This document shows positions 43,634-52,340 of a stretch of DNA of 64,000 nt, piece after piece. The notes under the pieces were generated by a model. That model was not told where the DNA came from. It did no database searches and saw only the letters and a program-made list of their open reading frames with translations. Every line of letters begins with the position of its first letter. The first letter of the stretch is position 1. Source of the stretch: Chthoniobacterales bacterium (lineage in GTDB: Bacteria; Verrucomicrobiota; Verrucomicrobiia; Chthoniobacterales; DASVRZ01); the NCBI GenBank assembly GCA_039930045.1, contig JBDSQB010000017.1, positions 1 to 64,000 on the forward strand. The letters are read 5' to 3'. A program made the translations under genes and the position numbers.

Positions 43634-44269
43634 CTAATGCAGGTATTTCAGCGCGACGAAGCCGAGGACGAGCAGGATCAACATGCCGAAGAGAACGAGG
43701 TCGAGGTATTTCTCCAGAAAGGGACGAATCTTGACCCCAAAGTAGCGGATGAGCGCGGCAACGAGAAAGAAGCGTCCGGCCCGGCAGAAGATGGAGGCGA
43801 GGATGAGCGATTCGAGCGGGTATTTGAAGGCGCCGGCGGCGATGGTGACGAGTTTGTAGGGGATCGGGGTGAAGCCTTTGGCGACGATGAGCCAGAAGCC
43901 GTTTTGCTGGAGCCAGGCACCCATTTTGTTGAAGGCAGCCTCGTGGAAACCGGGGATGTGGCCGAAGAAAAATCCTTTCACCATGTCCCAGAGATAGAAG
44001 CCGATGGCCCAGCCGAGGATGCCGCCGAGGACGGAAGCCAGCGTGCACCAGAGGGCGTATTGCCACCATTTCTTGGGCGTGGAAAAGCACATGGCCATGA
44101 GCAGCACGTCGGGCGGGATGGGGAAGAACGACGACTCGGCAAAGGAGATGGCGAAGAGCGCAGGCAGGGCGTATTTCGTTTCCGACCAGTGCATGGTCCA
44201 GTCGTAGAACCGGCGGACGAGGTTGCGCTTCGGAAGATGATGTTCGACGACGTCGGGTGAGGTGATCAT
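43634..44269 (-). CDS. YqaA/DedA-like (VTT domain) membrane protein
   Basis: 211 residues from the ATG at 44269. The VTT features are the re-entrant ESSFFPIPPDVLLMAM and the second half KGFTPIPYKLVTIAAGAF, each with conserved Pro pairs, plus several membrane helices. Such proteins act in membrane lipid or ion homeostasis; the exact role of YqaA types is unknown. The frame extends upstream but without membrane or family signals. Confidence 0.88.
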   Translation of the reverse strand: MITSPDVVEHHLPKRNLVRRFYDWTMHWSETKYALPALFAISFAESSFFPIPPDVLLMAMCFSTPKKWWQYALWCTLASVLGGILGWAIGFYLWDMVKGFFFGHIPGFHEAAFNKMGAWLQQNGFWLIVAKGFTPIPYKLVTIAAGAFKYPLESLILASIFCRAGRFFLVAALIRYFGVKIRPFLEKYLDLVLFGMLILLVLGFVALKYLH

Positions 44270-44398
44270 GCGCGTGCAGTGGAGCAGCTTTTGCGGCGGG
44301 AGGCAACTGCGGGGTGGCGCGCGGGCCAGGTGATGGGGCGAGAAATTATATTTACCGGAATGAATTGACCGTGTCCGAGTCAATATCCACGCTGGGCC

Positions 44399-45061
44399 AT
44401 GAAAAATAATCTCCTCCTGTGGTGTCTCGCTTGGTTTGTGTGCATGCCGGGTCTTTTACACGCAGGCGGGAATACGACTCCCACCAACCTCGGCACGCAG
44501 GTGGCCTTTGTGAATACGAGCATCACTTTTAGCCAGCACGATGGGAGGGTGACGGTTCCCTTTCAAGTGACTGGCAATCCGCTGCCGAGTTCCGCGTTCA
44601 CGGCCGACTTGGTGGCGTTCCGATTTCAAGATGTGACCACGAACAGCGGGGACTACGAGGAATACGGCAACTTCGACACGCAGGGCACGGCGGGAAATCT
44701 GGAGCTGCCGCTGTTTATCAAATATACAGGCAGCGTCGTCGATAAGACGTTTCTGATCACGATCGACACGGGGCTGCTGGTGGGCAATTACACCGTGGGG
44801 ACGCCGAGCACAATCACGGTGACGATCCTGGGGGAGCCCCGATTTTTCATTCGAGCGCTGGCCAGTCCCTCCAGCAAAGGGCGGGTCTCGCGTTCGGCGT
44901 ATCACACGGTCGGCAGGACGGTGGTGCTGCGGTCAACGCCGAAACCCGGATTCAAATTTATAGGCTGGAGAGAGAACGGAAAGTATGTGAGCTACGCGCC
45001 GAGCTACGTCTTTACGGCAGAACGCGACCGGTATCTGAGGGCAAGATTTAGCAATCGCTAA
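44399..45061 (+). CDS. Secreted protein with Calx-beta-like and InlB-type repeat regions
   Basis: 220 residues with signal peptide (cleavage near LHAGG, about residue 22). Residues 30-150 form a beta-rich stretch similar to a Calx-beta domain; residues about 160-215 (GRVSRSAYHTVGRTV, GFKFIGWRENG, FTAERDRYLRARF) are a bacterial InlB B-repeat-like module. Probably surface-exposed. Function unknown. Confidence 0.7.
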   Translation: MKNNLLLWCLAWFVCMPGLLHAGGNTTPTNLGTQVAFVNTSITFSQHDGRVTVPFQVTGNPLPSSAFTADLVAFRFQDVTTNSGDYEEYGNFDTQGTAGNLELPLFIKYTGSVVDKTFLITIDTGLLVGNYTVGTPSTITVTILGEPRFFIRALASPSSKGRVSRSAYHTVGRTVVLRSTPKPGFKFIGWRENGKYVSYAPSYVFTAERDRYLRARFSNR

Positions 45062-45144
45062 CGAGAAGCATTTCCAGAAACGAACGTCGGCGGATAGCGC
45101 CCGTCCGCTTTGAACAAGAGGTGGTCCGGACTGTCCAATCTGCC

Positions 45145-46062
45145 ATGTCTTCAGCAGCCAACATTTTTGAGGACAGCGCGGGTGCTTTGGATTCATTTGA
45201 CTTGGCGACCGGCGAGGCTGGTGCGACCGTTTGCGCGTCTCCCATGTATCGCTCCATCGCCGCCGCAACGACTTTTTCGCCACGCTTCCACGCTGTTCTC
45301 GGCGAGGCTGGGCGGATTGCGGAATATTTCAGGGGCGAGTTGCAGTTGATTCACGTGGGCGAGGAGACGCCGGAGAAAAAGTCGCGCATTGCCGACGGCC
45401 TCGCGCAGTTGAAACTGGCGGCGGAAACGATCATCCATTGGGCCCCGGGCGATCCGGCGACGATGATTTGCAAGCTGGCGGCGGAGTTTGGCTGCGATCT
45501 GGTGGTGGCCGGCGCGGTGCAGGGAGCGGCGGACGGCGGCACGGGCTACCGGCCGTTTGCCAATGACATCGCGCGCAAGCTCATCGCCGAGGCGCCGTTC
45601 GATTTGTTTCTCTTTTTGCAGCCGCAGGAAACCCACCAATCGCTCCAGTGCCCGGCGGTGCTGGTGGATTTCAGCGAGACTTCTGCCGAGGCGTTGCGCC
45701 AGACCGTGCAAGTGGCGAAGATGCGCGGTGCGGAAAAAGTCACCGCAATCCAGGTGCTCACGACTTTCGACGAGCATCGTCTGCGCAGCTCCGGGTTCCA
45801 GGGAAATGCCGACGAGCGGCTCGATCAATTTGTCCTCGATTCCACGCCGCTCGATGTGCCGGTGGAGACGCTCTGCATTCGCGGAAACACCGGATTTGCC
45901 GCCTGCGAACATCTTCAGTCCATCGGTGCCGATCTGCTCGTGGTGCCCACCGGGATGCCGGGAAAATCGGACCCGGTGCTGAGCCCGAGCCTCGACTGGC
46001 TCTATCAAGTCATCCCCTGCAATCTGTGGGTGATGCGCGATAAAAAGGCACGGTCGAGTTAG
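45145..46062 (+). CDS. Universal stress protein with tandem Usp-like domains
   Basis: 305 residues from the ATG at 45145; a GTG at 45121 is an alternative. Two Usp-like repeats occupy about 35-165 and 170-300, with DLVVAGAVQG and DLLVVPTGMPGKSD as ATP-loop-like segments. Canonical GxxGxxxxxxxxGS is only partly kept, so ATP binding is uncertain. It converges with the glycosylase gene with a 4-bp overlap. Confidence 0.8.
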   Translation: MSSAANIFEDSAGALDSFDLATGEAGATVCASPMYRSIAAATTFSPRFHAVLGEAGRIAEYFRGELQLIHVGEETPEKKSRIADGLAQLKLAAETIIHWAPGDPATMICKLAAEFGCDLVVAGAVQGAADGGTGYRPFANDIARKLIAEAPFDLFLFLQPQETHQSLQCPAVLVDFSETSAEALRQTVQVAKMRGAEKVTAIQVLTTFDEHRLRSSGFQGNADERLDQFVLDSTPLDVPVETLCIRGNTGFAACEHLQSIGADLLVVPTGMPGKSDPVLSPSLDWLYQVIPCNLWVMRDKKARSS

Positions 46063-46658
46063 ACTCGATTCTTCCAGGCCGGGTGCTTCGCGATGAGAGC
46101 CAGCGCCTCTTGGAGCAAGGTCTTGCCCGGCTCCATGCGATGCCACGGCGAAGCGCCGGACGGATGCGGCAGCGGGATCACGTCCACCTTTCCGCTCGGC
46201 AGATCGACCCGGAAACTTTTCCCAATCGTCTCGGACAACGGCGACTCGGGGAGAAATTGCCGGATCGCCAGCTTGCCGATGGGGAGGATCAATTTCGGCT
46301 TTAGAATCGCGAACTCGCCCTCCAGCCAGCGGCGGCAGGTGGCGATTTCCAGTGGATCGGGCACGCGGTCGCCACCCTGCTTCGTCTTGCCCGGAAAACA
46401 ACGGCAGACCGCCGCCATGTAAACCGTCCGCCGAAACTCCTCCTCGTCCACGCCGCAGCTCTCGGAGAACCACTTGAACAACGTCTTGCCCGCCGTCCAG
46501 GCGAAGGGTTTGCCGGCTAGCGGCTCCTTCGTTCCGGGTGCCTGGCCGACGGAGATCACCTTGGAAAAAACCGCGCCGCCGGAGACGCCGGGGCGGATCA
46601 TTTTCGGGCAAAGCGTGCAGGCGCGAATGCTCTCGACGAGCTCCTGGAGGTCGCTCAC
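46059..46658 (-). CDS. Uracil-DNA glycosylase family protein (Fe-S type)
   Basis: 199 residues from the GTG at 46658, which overlaps the stop of the TIM-barrel gene as GTGA. Cluster cysteines are C14 and C17 in ACTLCPKM, and probably C87 (RCFPGK) and C108 (ATCRRW). VGQAPGTKEPLAGKPF (38-52) and the HPSG box near the end are the family 4/5 active-site motifs. It removes uracil from DNA in base-excision repair. Confidence 0.88.
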   Translation of the reverse strand: MSDLQELVESIRACTLCPKMIRPGVSGGAVFSKVISVGQAPGTKEPLAGKPFAWTAGKTLFKWFSESCGVDEEEFRRTVYMAAVCRCFPGKTKQGGDRVPDPLEIATCRRWLEGEFAILKPKLILPIGKLAIRQFLPESPLSETIGKSFRVDLPSGKVDVIPLPHPSGASPWHRMEPGKTLLQEALALIAKHPAWKNRV

Positions 46659-47398
46659 GAGAGGAGTTGGAGTAAAATGGCGGCGTCGGCGAGGAACGCT
46701 TCCGGAGAGTCGGCGGCGACAAACTCCATCAGCGCAAACCGGTCGCCCGGCAGGGTGTTCACCAGCACCAGATACGACTTCCATTCCGATGCGCCGTCGG
46801 CCAGCGGCAGGCGCGAGAAATCTTTCGCCCATTGGAAAACGTGGAGATTGCTAACGCGCGGCAGCAGTTTTTCCAATCCCTCGCGCCGATAGTCCACGTC
46901 GAAAAGCGTCTTCGGCTGCCAGATGATCGAGACTCCGGGCACGGCGTCGAGCAGGCGCAGCGCGGCCTCATTGCCATCGGTGAGCGTGCCGTCGTGAAAC
47001 TCCAGCGCGATGGAAACATCGTTCTCCGCGCCCAGAGCGACGCAGGTTTTCAGGTCGTCCACAATCGACGCGACGAGTTCCGGCGACGCTTCAACGGAAG
47101 GCACGTTACCCGCCCAGACACGGATCGTTTTTGCGCCCAGAGCGACGGCGCTGCGCAGGGTCGCGTCGAAGCTCACATCCGTGCCCGCCGCGCGATAATA
47201 CGAGCCGTAGGAGGACACTTGGAGTCCGGCGGCGGCGGTGAGATCGCGCACGCGTTTCGCCGCGTCCTCGTCGCCATGCGGCACGTGAATGTCCCCTCCC
47301 CACTCGATGGCGCGCAGGCCGGCGGCAGAGCCGAGTTCGATTATTTTCTGCGGTTCAAACTGGCGAAAAGTAACAGAGCAGAGGCCGGGCAGAATCAT
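46655..47398 (-). CDS. Sugar phosphate isomerase/epimerase family TIM-barrel protein
   Basis: 247 residues of AP-endonuclease-2 (xylose isomerase-like) TIM-barrel type. GLCSVTFR, AIEWGGDIHVPHGD and IALEFHDGTL hold likely metal-binding acidic and His residues. The substrate is unknown. Coupled to the glycosylase (4-bp overlap) and to the DUF3820 gene (ATGA overlap). Confidence 0.85.
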   Translation of the reverse strand: MILPGLCSVTFRQFEPQKIIELGSAAGLRAIEWGGDIHVPHGDEDAAKRVRDLTAAAGLQVSSYGSYYRAAGTDVSFDATLRSAVALGAKTIRVWAGNVPSVEASPELVASIVDDLKTCVALGAENDVSIALEFHDGTLTDGNEAALRLLDAVPGVSIIWQPKTLFDVDYRREGLEKLLPRVSNLHVFQWAKDFSRLPLADGASEWKSYLVLVNTLPGDRFALMEFVAADSPEAFLADAAILLQLLS

Positions 47399-47709
47399 GG
47401 ATGGATCATGGGCTTTTCTGACGCCGGGCGCAACGAGGTTCGACCGCCCCGTCGTCTTCGCGTCGCATCGAAAATCTCATCGCAGCCATCGACCTTGAGC
47501 TGGTGCACGATCTTCAGCAGCTCGCCGAGGCGTCCTTTCGGAAAGCCTTTTTTCGCAAACCACTCGAGGTATTCCACGGGGAGATCGTAGAGCGGCACGC
47601 CCACGGGCGGGAAAAATTTCGGGCCAAATTTCCCGAACGGCATGCGCCCCCCGATGATCTCGGAAAGATCTTCGCGAATCCAGTCGGCGATGTTTTCTTC
47701 GAGCGACAT
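47395..47709 (-). CDS. DUF3820 family protein
   Basis: 104 residues. GGRMPFGKFGPKFFPPVGVPLYDLPVEYLEWF, quoted in part as MPFGKFG and YLEWFAKKG, is the DUF3820 core seen also fused to exonucleases. The C-terminal basic tail is less ordered. First gene of the three-gene run with the TIM barrel and glycosylase. Confidence 0.85.
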   Translation of the reverse strand: MSLEENIADWIREDLSEIIGGRMPFGKFGPKFFPPVGVPLYDLPVEYLEWFAKKGFPKGRLGELLKIVHQLKVDGCDEIFDATRRRRGGRTSLRPASEKPMIHP

Positions 47710-47749
47710 TCGAGTTCAATCCTAATGGGTTTTGCCGCAAAGTAACGCG

Positions 47750-48502
47750 ATGTTTCCCCGGATATTTCGTTCGCTCGGATGGATGTTAGTCGCGCTCGCG
47801 GCGCTCTTCGCCGTCGGCCTGCTGGCGCTGCATCGCGGCGAAACGATCAACGCCGTCTGGCTCGTCGTCGCCGGCGTTTGCACGATGATGATCGCCTACC
47901 GTTTCCACAGCAAATGGCTCGCCGTGAAAGTGCTCGAAGTCGATGAACACCGCGCGCCGCCAGCGGTGCGTTTGCGCGATGGGAAAGACTTCGTGCCCAC
48001 GCATCGCTGGATGGTTTTCGGCCACCACTTCGCGGCGATTGCCGGTCCGGGTCCGCTCGTGGGTATCACTTCGCGATCATGTTCGAGGCGTTGTTCATTC
48101 TAACCACGATTGACGCCGGAACGCGCCGTACTAGCGTTTTGCCTTGGCACCACGCTGCTCATCAAAATGGGGAAGACGCGTTATCTCTGGGTGACGTTAG
48201 TACCGCTCGTTTTCATGGTCGCGGTGACGTTCGCCGCAGGCTGGGAGAAATTGTTTTCGCCTGATCCGCGAATCGGATTTCTGGCGGGCGCAAATCTGAA
48301 TCTGCAAAAGATCGGCGACTTGAAAGCGGCGACCGTCGCCTTGAATTATCGGATCGACGCCGTGGTCACCGCCGGGTTTTTGCTGGCGACTTTGATCGTA
48401 ATCACCGGCTGCGCGTGGACTTGGATTCGACTCCTCACCGGCGGCCTGCATTCGCCGATGAACGAGAGCCCGTCCGTGCGGCTCAGCGCTCTGGCGGAGT
48501 AG
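47750..48502 (+). pseudogene. cstA: Carbon starvation protein CstA remnant (two internal deletions)
   Basis: The N-terminus from 47750 carries the CstA start ([32 protein letters not shown]). The frame then breaks near 48062, where another frame continues with [21 protein letters not shown], a motif from the far C-terminal half of intact CstA. Near 48125 the original frame resumes with [20 protein letters not shown] and runs to the natural C-terminus. The whole central transport region, several hundred residues, is missing, so the peptide transporter is dead. It converges with the kinase gene with a 20-bp overlap. Confidence 0.88.
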
Positions 48503-50513
48503 CGATGCAGCGGCTGGCGACGTTCAGCAAATCCGTGGGATCGACCGGTTTCGAGAGGAAAACATTAAAGCCACAAGCGAGTGCTCGGTCGCGATCTTCG
48601 GGCCGCGCAAAGGCCGTGAGCGCTATCGCCGGGATCGCTCCATTTTTGGTCGCAGGCCAGCGACGCAGCTTCTCAATGAGCGCGAAACCGTCCATCTCCG
48701 GCATGCCGATGTCGCTGATGATAAGGTCGAAACTCCGCTTCTCGAGTTCGGCCAGCGCCTCCGCTCCCGAGCCGGTCGCGTGAACCGTGGCACCTTCTTT
48801 TTTTAGAACTTGCGTGAGCAGCGCCAGCGAGTCGGCGTCGTTTTCCACCAGCAAAACGCGCGTCCGATCCAGACCCGCCCACGGCCTTGGCAGGGCTGCT
48901 ACCGGTTCGACGAGTGGACTGGAAGCCAGCTCGGACATGGAGGTGCGGCTGGTTTCTTCCGAGGCGGCGGGCAGGCGCAGGCGGAAGGTGGAGCCGAGGC
49001 CGTCGCCAGCGCTTTCCGCCGAGACGCTGCCGCCGTGGATTTCGGCGAGATTTTTGACAATCGCCAAGCCGAGTCCGAGTCCACCGTGTTTGCGGGTGAT
49101 GGACGAATCGGCCTGCCGGAAACGGTCGAAAACGTGCGGCAAAAACTCGGGCGAGATTCCAGCTCCGGAGTCGGTGACGCTGATTTCCACACTGTCCCCG
49201 GCGTTCTCCAGGCGGATCTCGACGCGGCCATCGACGGGCGTGAATTTGATCGCGTTGGTGAGCAAGTTCCAGATGATTTGCTGGAGACGCGACGGGTCGC
49301 CCATCACGAGGTGGGCGTTGGCGTCGAGGTGCGCTTCGAAGGTAATGTTCTTTGGCTGCGCGGACAATCGGACCGAGTCGAGTGCGGCCTGGATCACGTC
49401 GCGCAAATGGATGCGCTGAACGACGAGGCCGATCTTGCCGGTGATGATTTTGTTCATGTCGAGCAAGTCGTCCACGAGCTGGCTTTGCACGCGGGTGTTG
49501 CGCTCGATAACGGCGAGTCCCTGCTGGCGCTGCTCCTCGTCGGTCTCGTTTTTTAGCAAATGCGTCCAGCCGAGAATGGCGTTGAGCGGCGTGCGCAACT
49601 CATGCGAAAGCGTGGCGAGAAATTCGTCTTTCATGAGCCCGGCGCGCTCGGCCTCGGAGCGGGCGTGGCGTTCTCCGGCGAGAAGGCGCTCGCGTTCGTG
49701 CTCGATAAGTTTCCGCTCGGTAATGTCCTGCACGGTGCCGAGCATGACGGTGACTTTCCCATCGGAATCGTACTCGGCCCGGCCCCGGGCGGAGACCCAG
49801 GCCTCGCGTCCGCCGTCGTGGAGAACGCGATACTCAATGTCGTAATCGCCGTGCTGCTCGACGGCAGTTTGCACAGCGAGAACGGCGCGCTCGCGATCGT
49901 CGGGATGCAGCTTGGTGAGAATATTCGCCCACGTCTCGATCTTGCCCGGCGGCAGGCCAAAGATTTCGCAGCCGCGCTCCGAAAACACCGTAAGATCGGT
50001 CGCCGGATTCCAGCTCCAGTCGCCGAGGCGCGAGTGCTCCATGGCGAGTTTGAGCTGGGTCGTGGAAGCTTGGAGCGCGGTGGCGGCGCGTTTGCGTTCC
50101 TCGATTTCGCGCTTCAACTGGTTGTTTAGCAGGGCCGCTCCCGGCAATGCCAGCGCGTGGGGCAGCGAGCGCAAAATGAGGATGACAGTGGACCACGAGG
50201 CGAGCGCGGTGATGAATTTTACCAAGGCCGACAGGCGATACCACGGATGCCAGAAGATCGTGGCGTCGATGAGATGCGTGAGCCCGCAGGAAAGGATGAA
50301 CGCGGCGAAAAACCAGTAGAGCGTCGGGAAAACGATTTTTTGCCGCCGGACAAAAATGAAGAAAACGATAGCCAGCGGGATCGCCACGTAGGCCGCGAAA
50401 ATGGCGAGATCGGAAAGTATGTAAAGCCAGCCGAGGAAGTCGGACCAGTTTCCGCAATGCCAGCGGGCTGGAAAGTCAGTCGTATCGAACAGCTTACGAA
50501 AAAATTCTTCCAT
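48483..50513 (-). CDS. Hybrid histidine kinase with ethylene-receptor-like N-terminus
   Basis: 676 residues. Three membrane helices (about 28-55, 62-84, 95-115) contain D35, C76 and H80 in SCGLTHLID; C-x3-H matches the Cu(I) ligands C65/H69 of ETR1. A PAS/PAC domain follows (about 148-270), then HisKA with SHELRTPLN, a HATPase with GGLGLGLAIVKN, and a C-terminal receiver with phosphoacceptor in IISDIGMPEMDG. So it could sense ethylene or a similar ligand and relay phosphate inside one chain. No cognate regulator is adjacent. Confidence 0.9.
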   Translation of the reverse strand: MEEFFRKLFDTTDFPARWHCGNWSDFLGWLYILSDLAIFAAYVAIPLAIVFFIFVRRQKIVFPTLYWFFAAFILSCGLTHLIDATIFWHPWYRLSALVKFITALASWSTVILILRSLPHALALPGAALLNNQLKREIEERKRAATALQASTTQLKLAMEHSRLGDWSWNPATDLTVFSERGCEIFGLPPGKIETWANILTKLHPDDRERAVLAVQTAVEQHGDYDIEYRVLHDGGREAWVSARGRAEYDSDGKVTVMLGTVQDITERKLIEHERERLLAGERHARSEAERAGLMKDEFLATLSHELRTPLNAILGWTHLLKNETDEEQRQQGLAVIERNTRVQSQLVDDLLDMNKIITGKIGLVVQRIHLRDVIQAALDSVRLSAQPKNITFEAHLDANAHLVMGDPSRLQQIIWNLLTNAIKFTPVDGRVEIRLENAGDSVEISVTDSGAGISPEFLPHVFDRFRQADSSITRKHGGLGLGLAIVKNLAEIHGGSVSAESAGDGLGSTFRLRLPAASEETSRTSMSELASSPLVEPVAALPRPWAGLDRTRVLLVENDADSLALLTQVLKKEGATVHATGSGAEALAELEKRSFDLIISDIGMPEMDGFALIEKLRRWPATKNGAIPAIALTAFARPEDRDRALACGFNVFLSKPVDPTDLLNVASRCIATPPER

Positions 50514-50620
50514 GGGGGAGTCAGGGTCGAATGGACCAGGTCTGGCTCCAATCGACTGACACCTAACTCTGGAAGCTAGATTCGTCTAGTTTTTTGCAAG
50601 AAATGTAAAGTGAGCCCGGT

Positions 50621-51034
50621 TCAATCCGCATCGTCCGCCGACTCGACTTCCCGCTCCTCGCTCGCCAGATCATCCTCGGCGACGAGACGGCGCTCGTGCT
50701 CGGCTTCCTCGACGCCTTCCTGCACGAGAATCTCCGAAAAACTACTCTCGTTCTCCAGTGGCGTCCGGGGAACCGCCGTCCCGCTGCTCGTGGGCGGTTC
50801 GTCCCAGGCTGCGAGATCGACCAGCGCCGGATCGACGACTTCGGGCTCGATGCTCGGGTGCCAGGTGCCGCCGAGTTCCTGAGTAGCGGTTTGCAGGTCG
50901 ATCTCGTTCCAAGTGCCGCGTCCGTCCATGCGGGCGAGTTCCCCGGCGCGGGTTTCGATGGTTTCGCGGCTGATTTCTCCCGCGCCGGCACCGCGCACTT
51001 CGAAGCGGTCGAGATGAGGTTGCTCGTTGTCCAT
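50621..51034 (-). CDS. Hypothetical acidic protein
   Basis: 137 residues, strongly acidic, no signal or membrane segment. Contains GGTWHPSIEPEVVDPALVDLAAWDE, cited in part (TWHPSIEPEVVDP), and ends in a Glu/Asp-rich tail. No family known. It follows the glycine-zipper stress protein gene by 3 bp and probably belongs to the same operon. Confidence 0.6.
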   Translation of the reverse strand: MDNEQPHLDRFEVRGAGAGEISRETIETRAGELARMDGRGTWNEIDLQTATQELGGTWHPSIEPEVVDPALVDLAAWDEPPTSSGTAVPRTPLENESSFSEILVQEGVEEAEHERRLVAEDDLASEEREVESADDAD

Positions 51035-51037
51035 GCG

Positions 51038-51583
51038 CTAGCTATTGGTGGTGATGCGATCGTTCTTTTCGACGTTGTGCATGTAGGTCGTGGAAATGTC
51101 CTCAGCGCCGTCGTTCTTGAACAACTCCTTCGCACGCTCCAGCTCCTTGTCGTCGTGCGCGTGGACGGAGATGAGGTAGTGGCCATTCTTTAATTTCTCC
51201 TCGTAGAGACGCGCCTCAAACTCCGGGATGCCCGCCCCGACGAGTCCGCCGACGATGCCGCCGGTGGCCGCGCCGATGCCGAGTCCGCTGAGCGCTCCCA
51301 TGATCGGACCGGCGGCGATGAATGGGCCTACGCCGGGAATGGCGAGCGCGCCAATGCCGGCAAGCAGACCGAGAACCCCGCCGATCACGCCACCTGTGGA
51401 GGCTCCGGTGGCGATGCCCTCGGGGGCTTTGGTTTCCTTGACGTGACCGAAGTCGTGCCGGCCCTCGGTGTCGGGCGCGAGGATGGAGATGTCGCTCGTG
51501 GGAAATCCGCTTTCCTGGAGATCGATGACGATGGTGTTGGCCTGGTCGAAGTTTTTGGCGATGCCGAATACTGCCTTGTTCAT
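51038..51583 (-). CDS. General-stress-protein-like with glycine zipper
   Basis: 181 residues. An N-terminal ferredoxin-like part (AVFGIAKNFDQANTIVIDL) resembles the GSP17M/YflT type; a Gly/Ala-rich hydrophobic centre (about 58-118) with many GxxxG steps is a membrane-inserting glycine zipper; the C-terminus (YLISVHAHDDKELERAKELF) is a second small fold. Likely a stress protein acting at membranes. Confidence 0.7.
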   Translation of the reverse strand: MNKAVFGIAKNFDQANTIVIDLQESGFPTSDISILAPDTEGRHDFGHVKETKAPEGIATGASTGGVIGGVLGLLAGIGALAIPGVGPFIAAGPIMGALSGLGIGAATGGIVGGLVGAGIPEFEARLYEEKLKNGHYLISVHAHDDKELERAKELFKNDGAEDISTTYMHNVEKNDRITTNS

Positions 51584-51627
51584 AATGTTAGTTTTTCTAG
51601 TTGGATTGGAGTTGGGGTTGAATGGAG

Positions 51628-52086
51628 TTAGTCCTTTTTGACTTCGAGTTCGTTCTTCAGTTCCTTGATGCCTTGAACGCCCTTGGCGGTGGCGGCGATT
51701 TTGTTTTTCTCGTCCTCGGAATTGACCGTGCCGCGCAGGGTCACCGCGCCCTGAATGGTGATGACTTTGATGTTCTTGGCGTTCATGGAAAGGGCGTCGT
51801 CCTTCACGAGCGAGCGGCGAATGGCGGCGGTGAGCTGGATGTCCTCGGGCGTATTCGACTGGTCCTCGGGCGTGAGCGTTTCGCCGGATTTGTCGCGCTG
51901 GTTTTGCGCGGTGTTGTCCTTGTCCTTAGGGGCGTCCGGCTGGTCCTCGGCGGATTTATCCGCGCTGGAAACGCCGGGCGCGGTGGTATCGCTATTGGTG
52001 GTGGGAACGGCTTTGTTGGTGTTGTCCTCGGCGTAAACGACGCCTACCAGAGACAGGGCCACCAGAGTGCTCAAGAGAGTTTTCAT
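51628..52086 (-). CDS. BON-domain secreted protein
   Basis: 152 residues from the ATG at 52086. Signal peptide ends near VYAED (about 19). A long Thr/Asp-rich linker (about 22-80) leads to a BON domain (about 84-150) with the pattern VITIQGAVTLRGTVNSEDEK. BON proteins such as OsmY bind membranes under stress. Upstream of the two other stress-like genes. Confidence 0.85.
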   Translation of the reverse strand: MKTLLSTLVALSLVGVVYAEDNTNKAVPTTNSDTTAPGVSSADKSAEDQPDAPKDKDNTAQNQRDKSGETLTPEDQSNTPEDIQLTAAIRRSLVKDDALSMNAKNIKVITIQGAVTLRGTVNSEDEKNKIAATAKGVQGIKELKNELEVKKD

Positions 52087-52340
52087 GGGTGATGTGGGGT
52101 TGGGCAAACGAACGTCGCTCGCCTGCCTAGGTAACGATGTCTCCGCGCGATCCGGTTGTATGAGCGCGAATTTTTTAATGGTTAGAAGCGGCTGCGGATT
52201 TTTTCTGCGACTTAATGGATTTCCTGCTGGCTATAAATAAGCACTGGCGTCATGCTCCTCGGCGTCTGGAACCAAGCTTCCTGATTTTGTCCCGTTTTCT
52301 TATGACTCTGCACCCCATCAGCCGTCGCTGTTAGATCAGC

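Noticed and set aside
43323-43637. Open frame through the 21-bp array giving a leucine heptad protein
   Set aside because: A 21-bp period makes heptads in any frame; no ribosome site, and the frame runs into the 3' end of the neighbouring gene. Kept as a repeat, not a gene.
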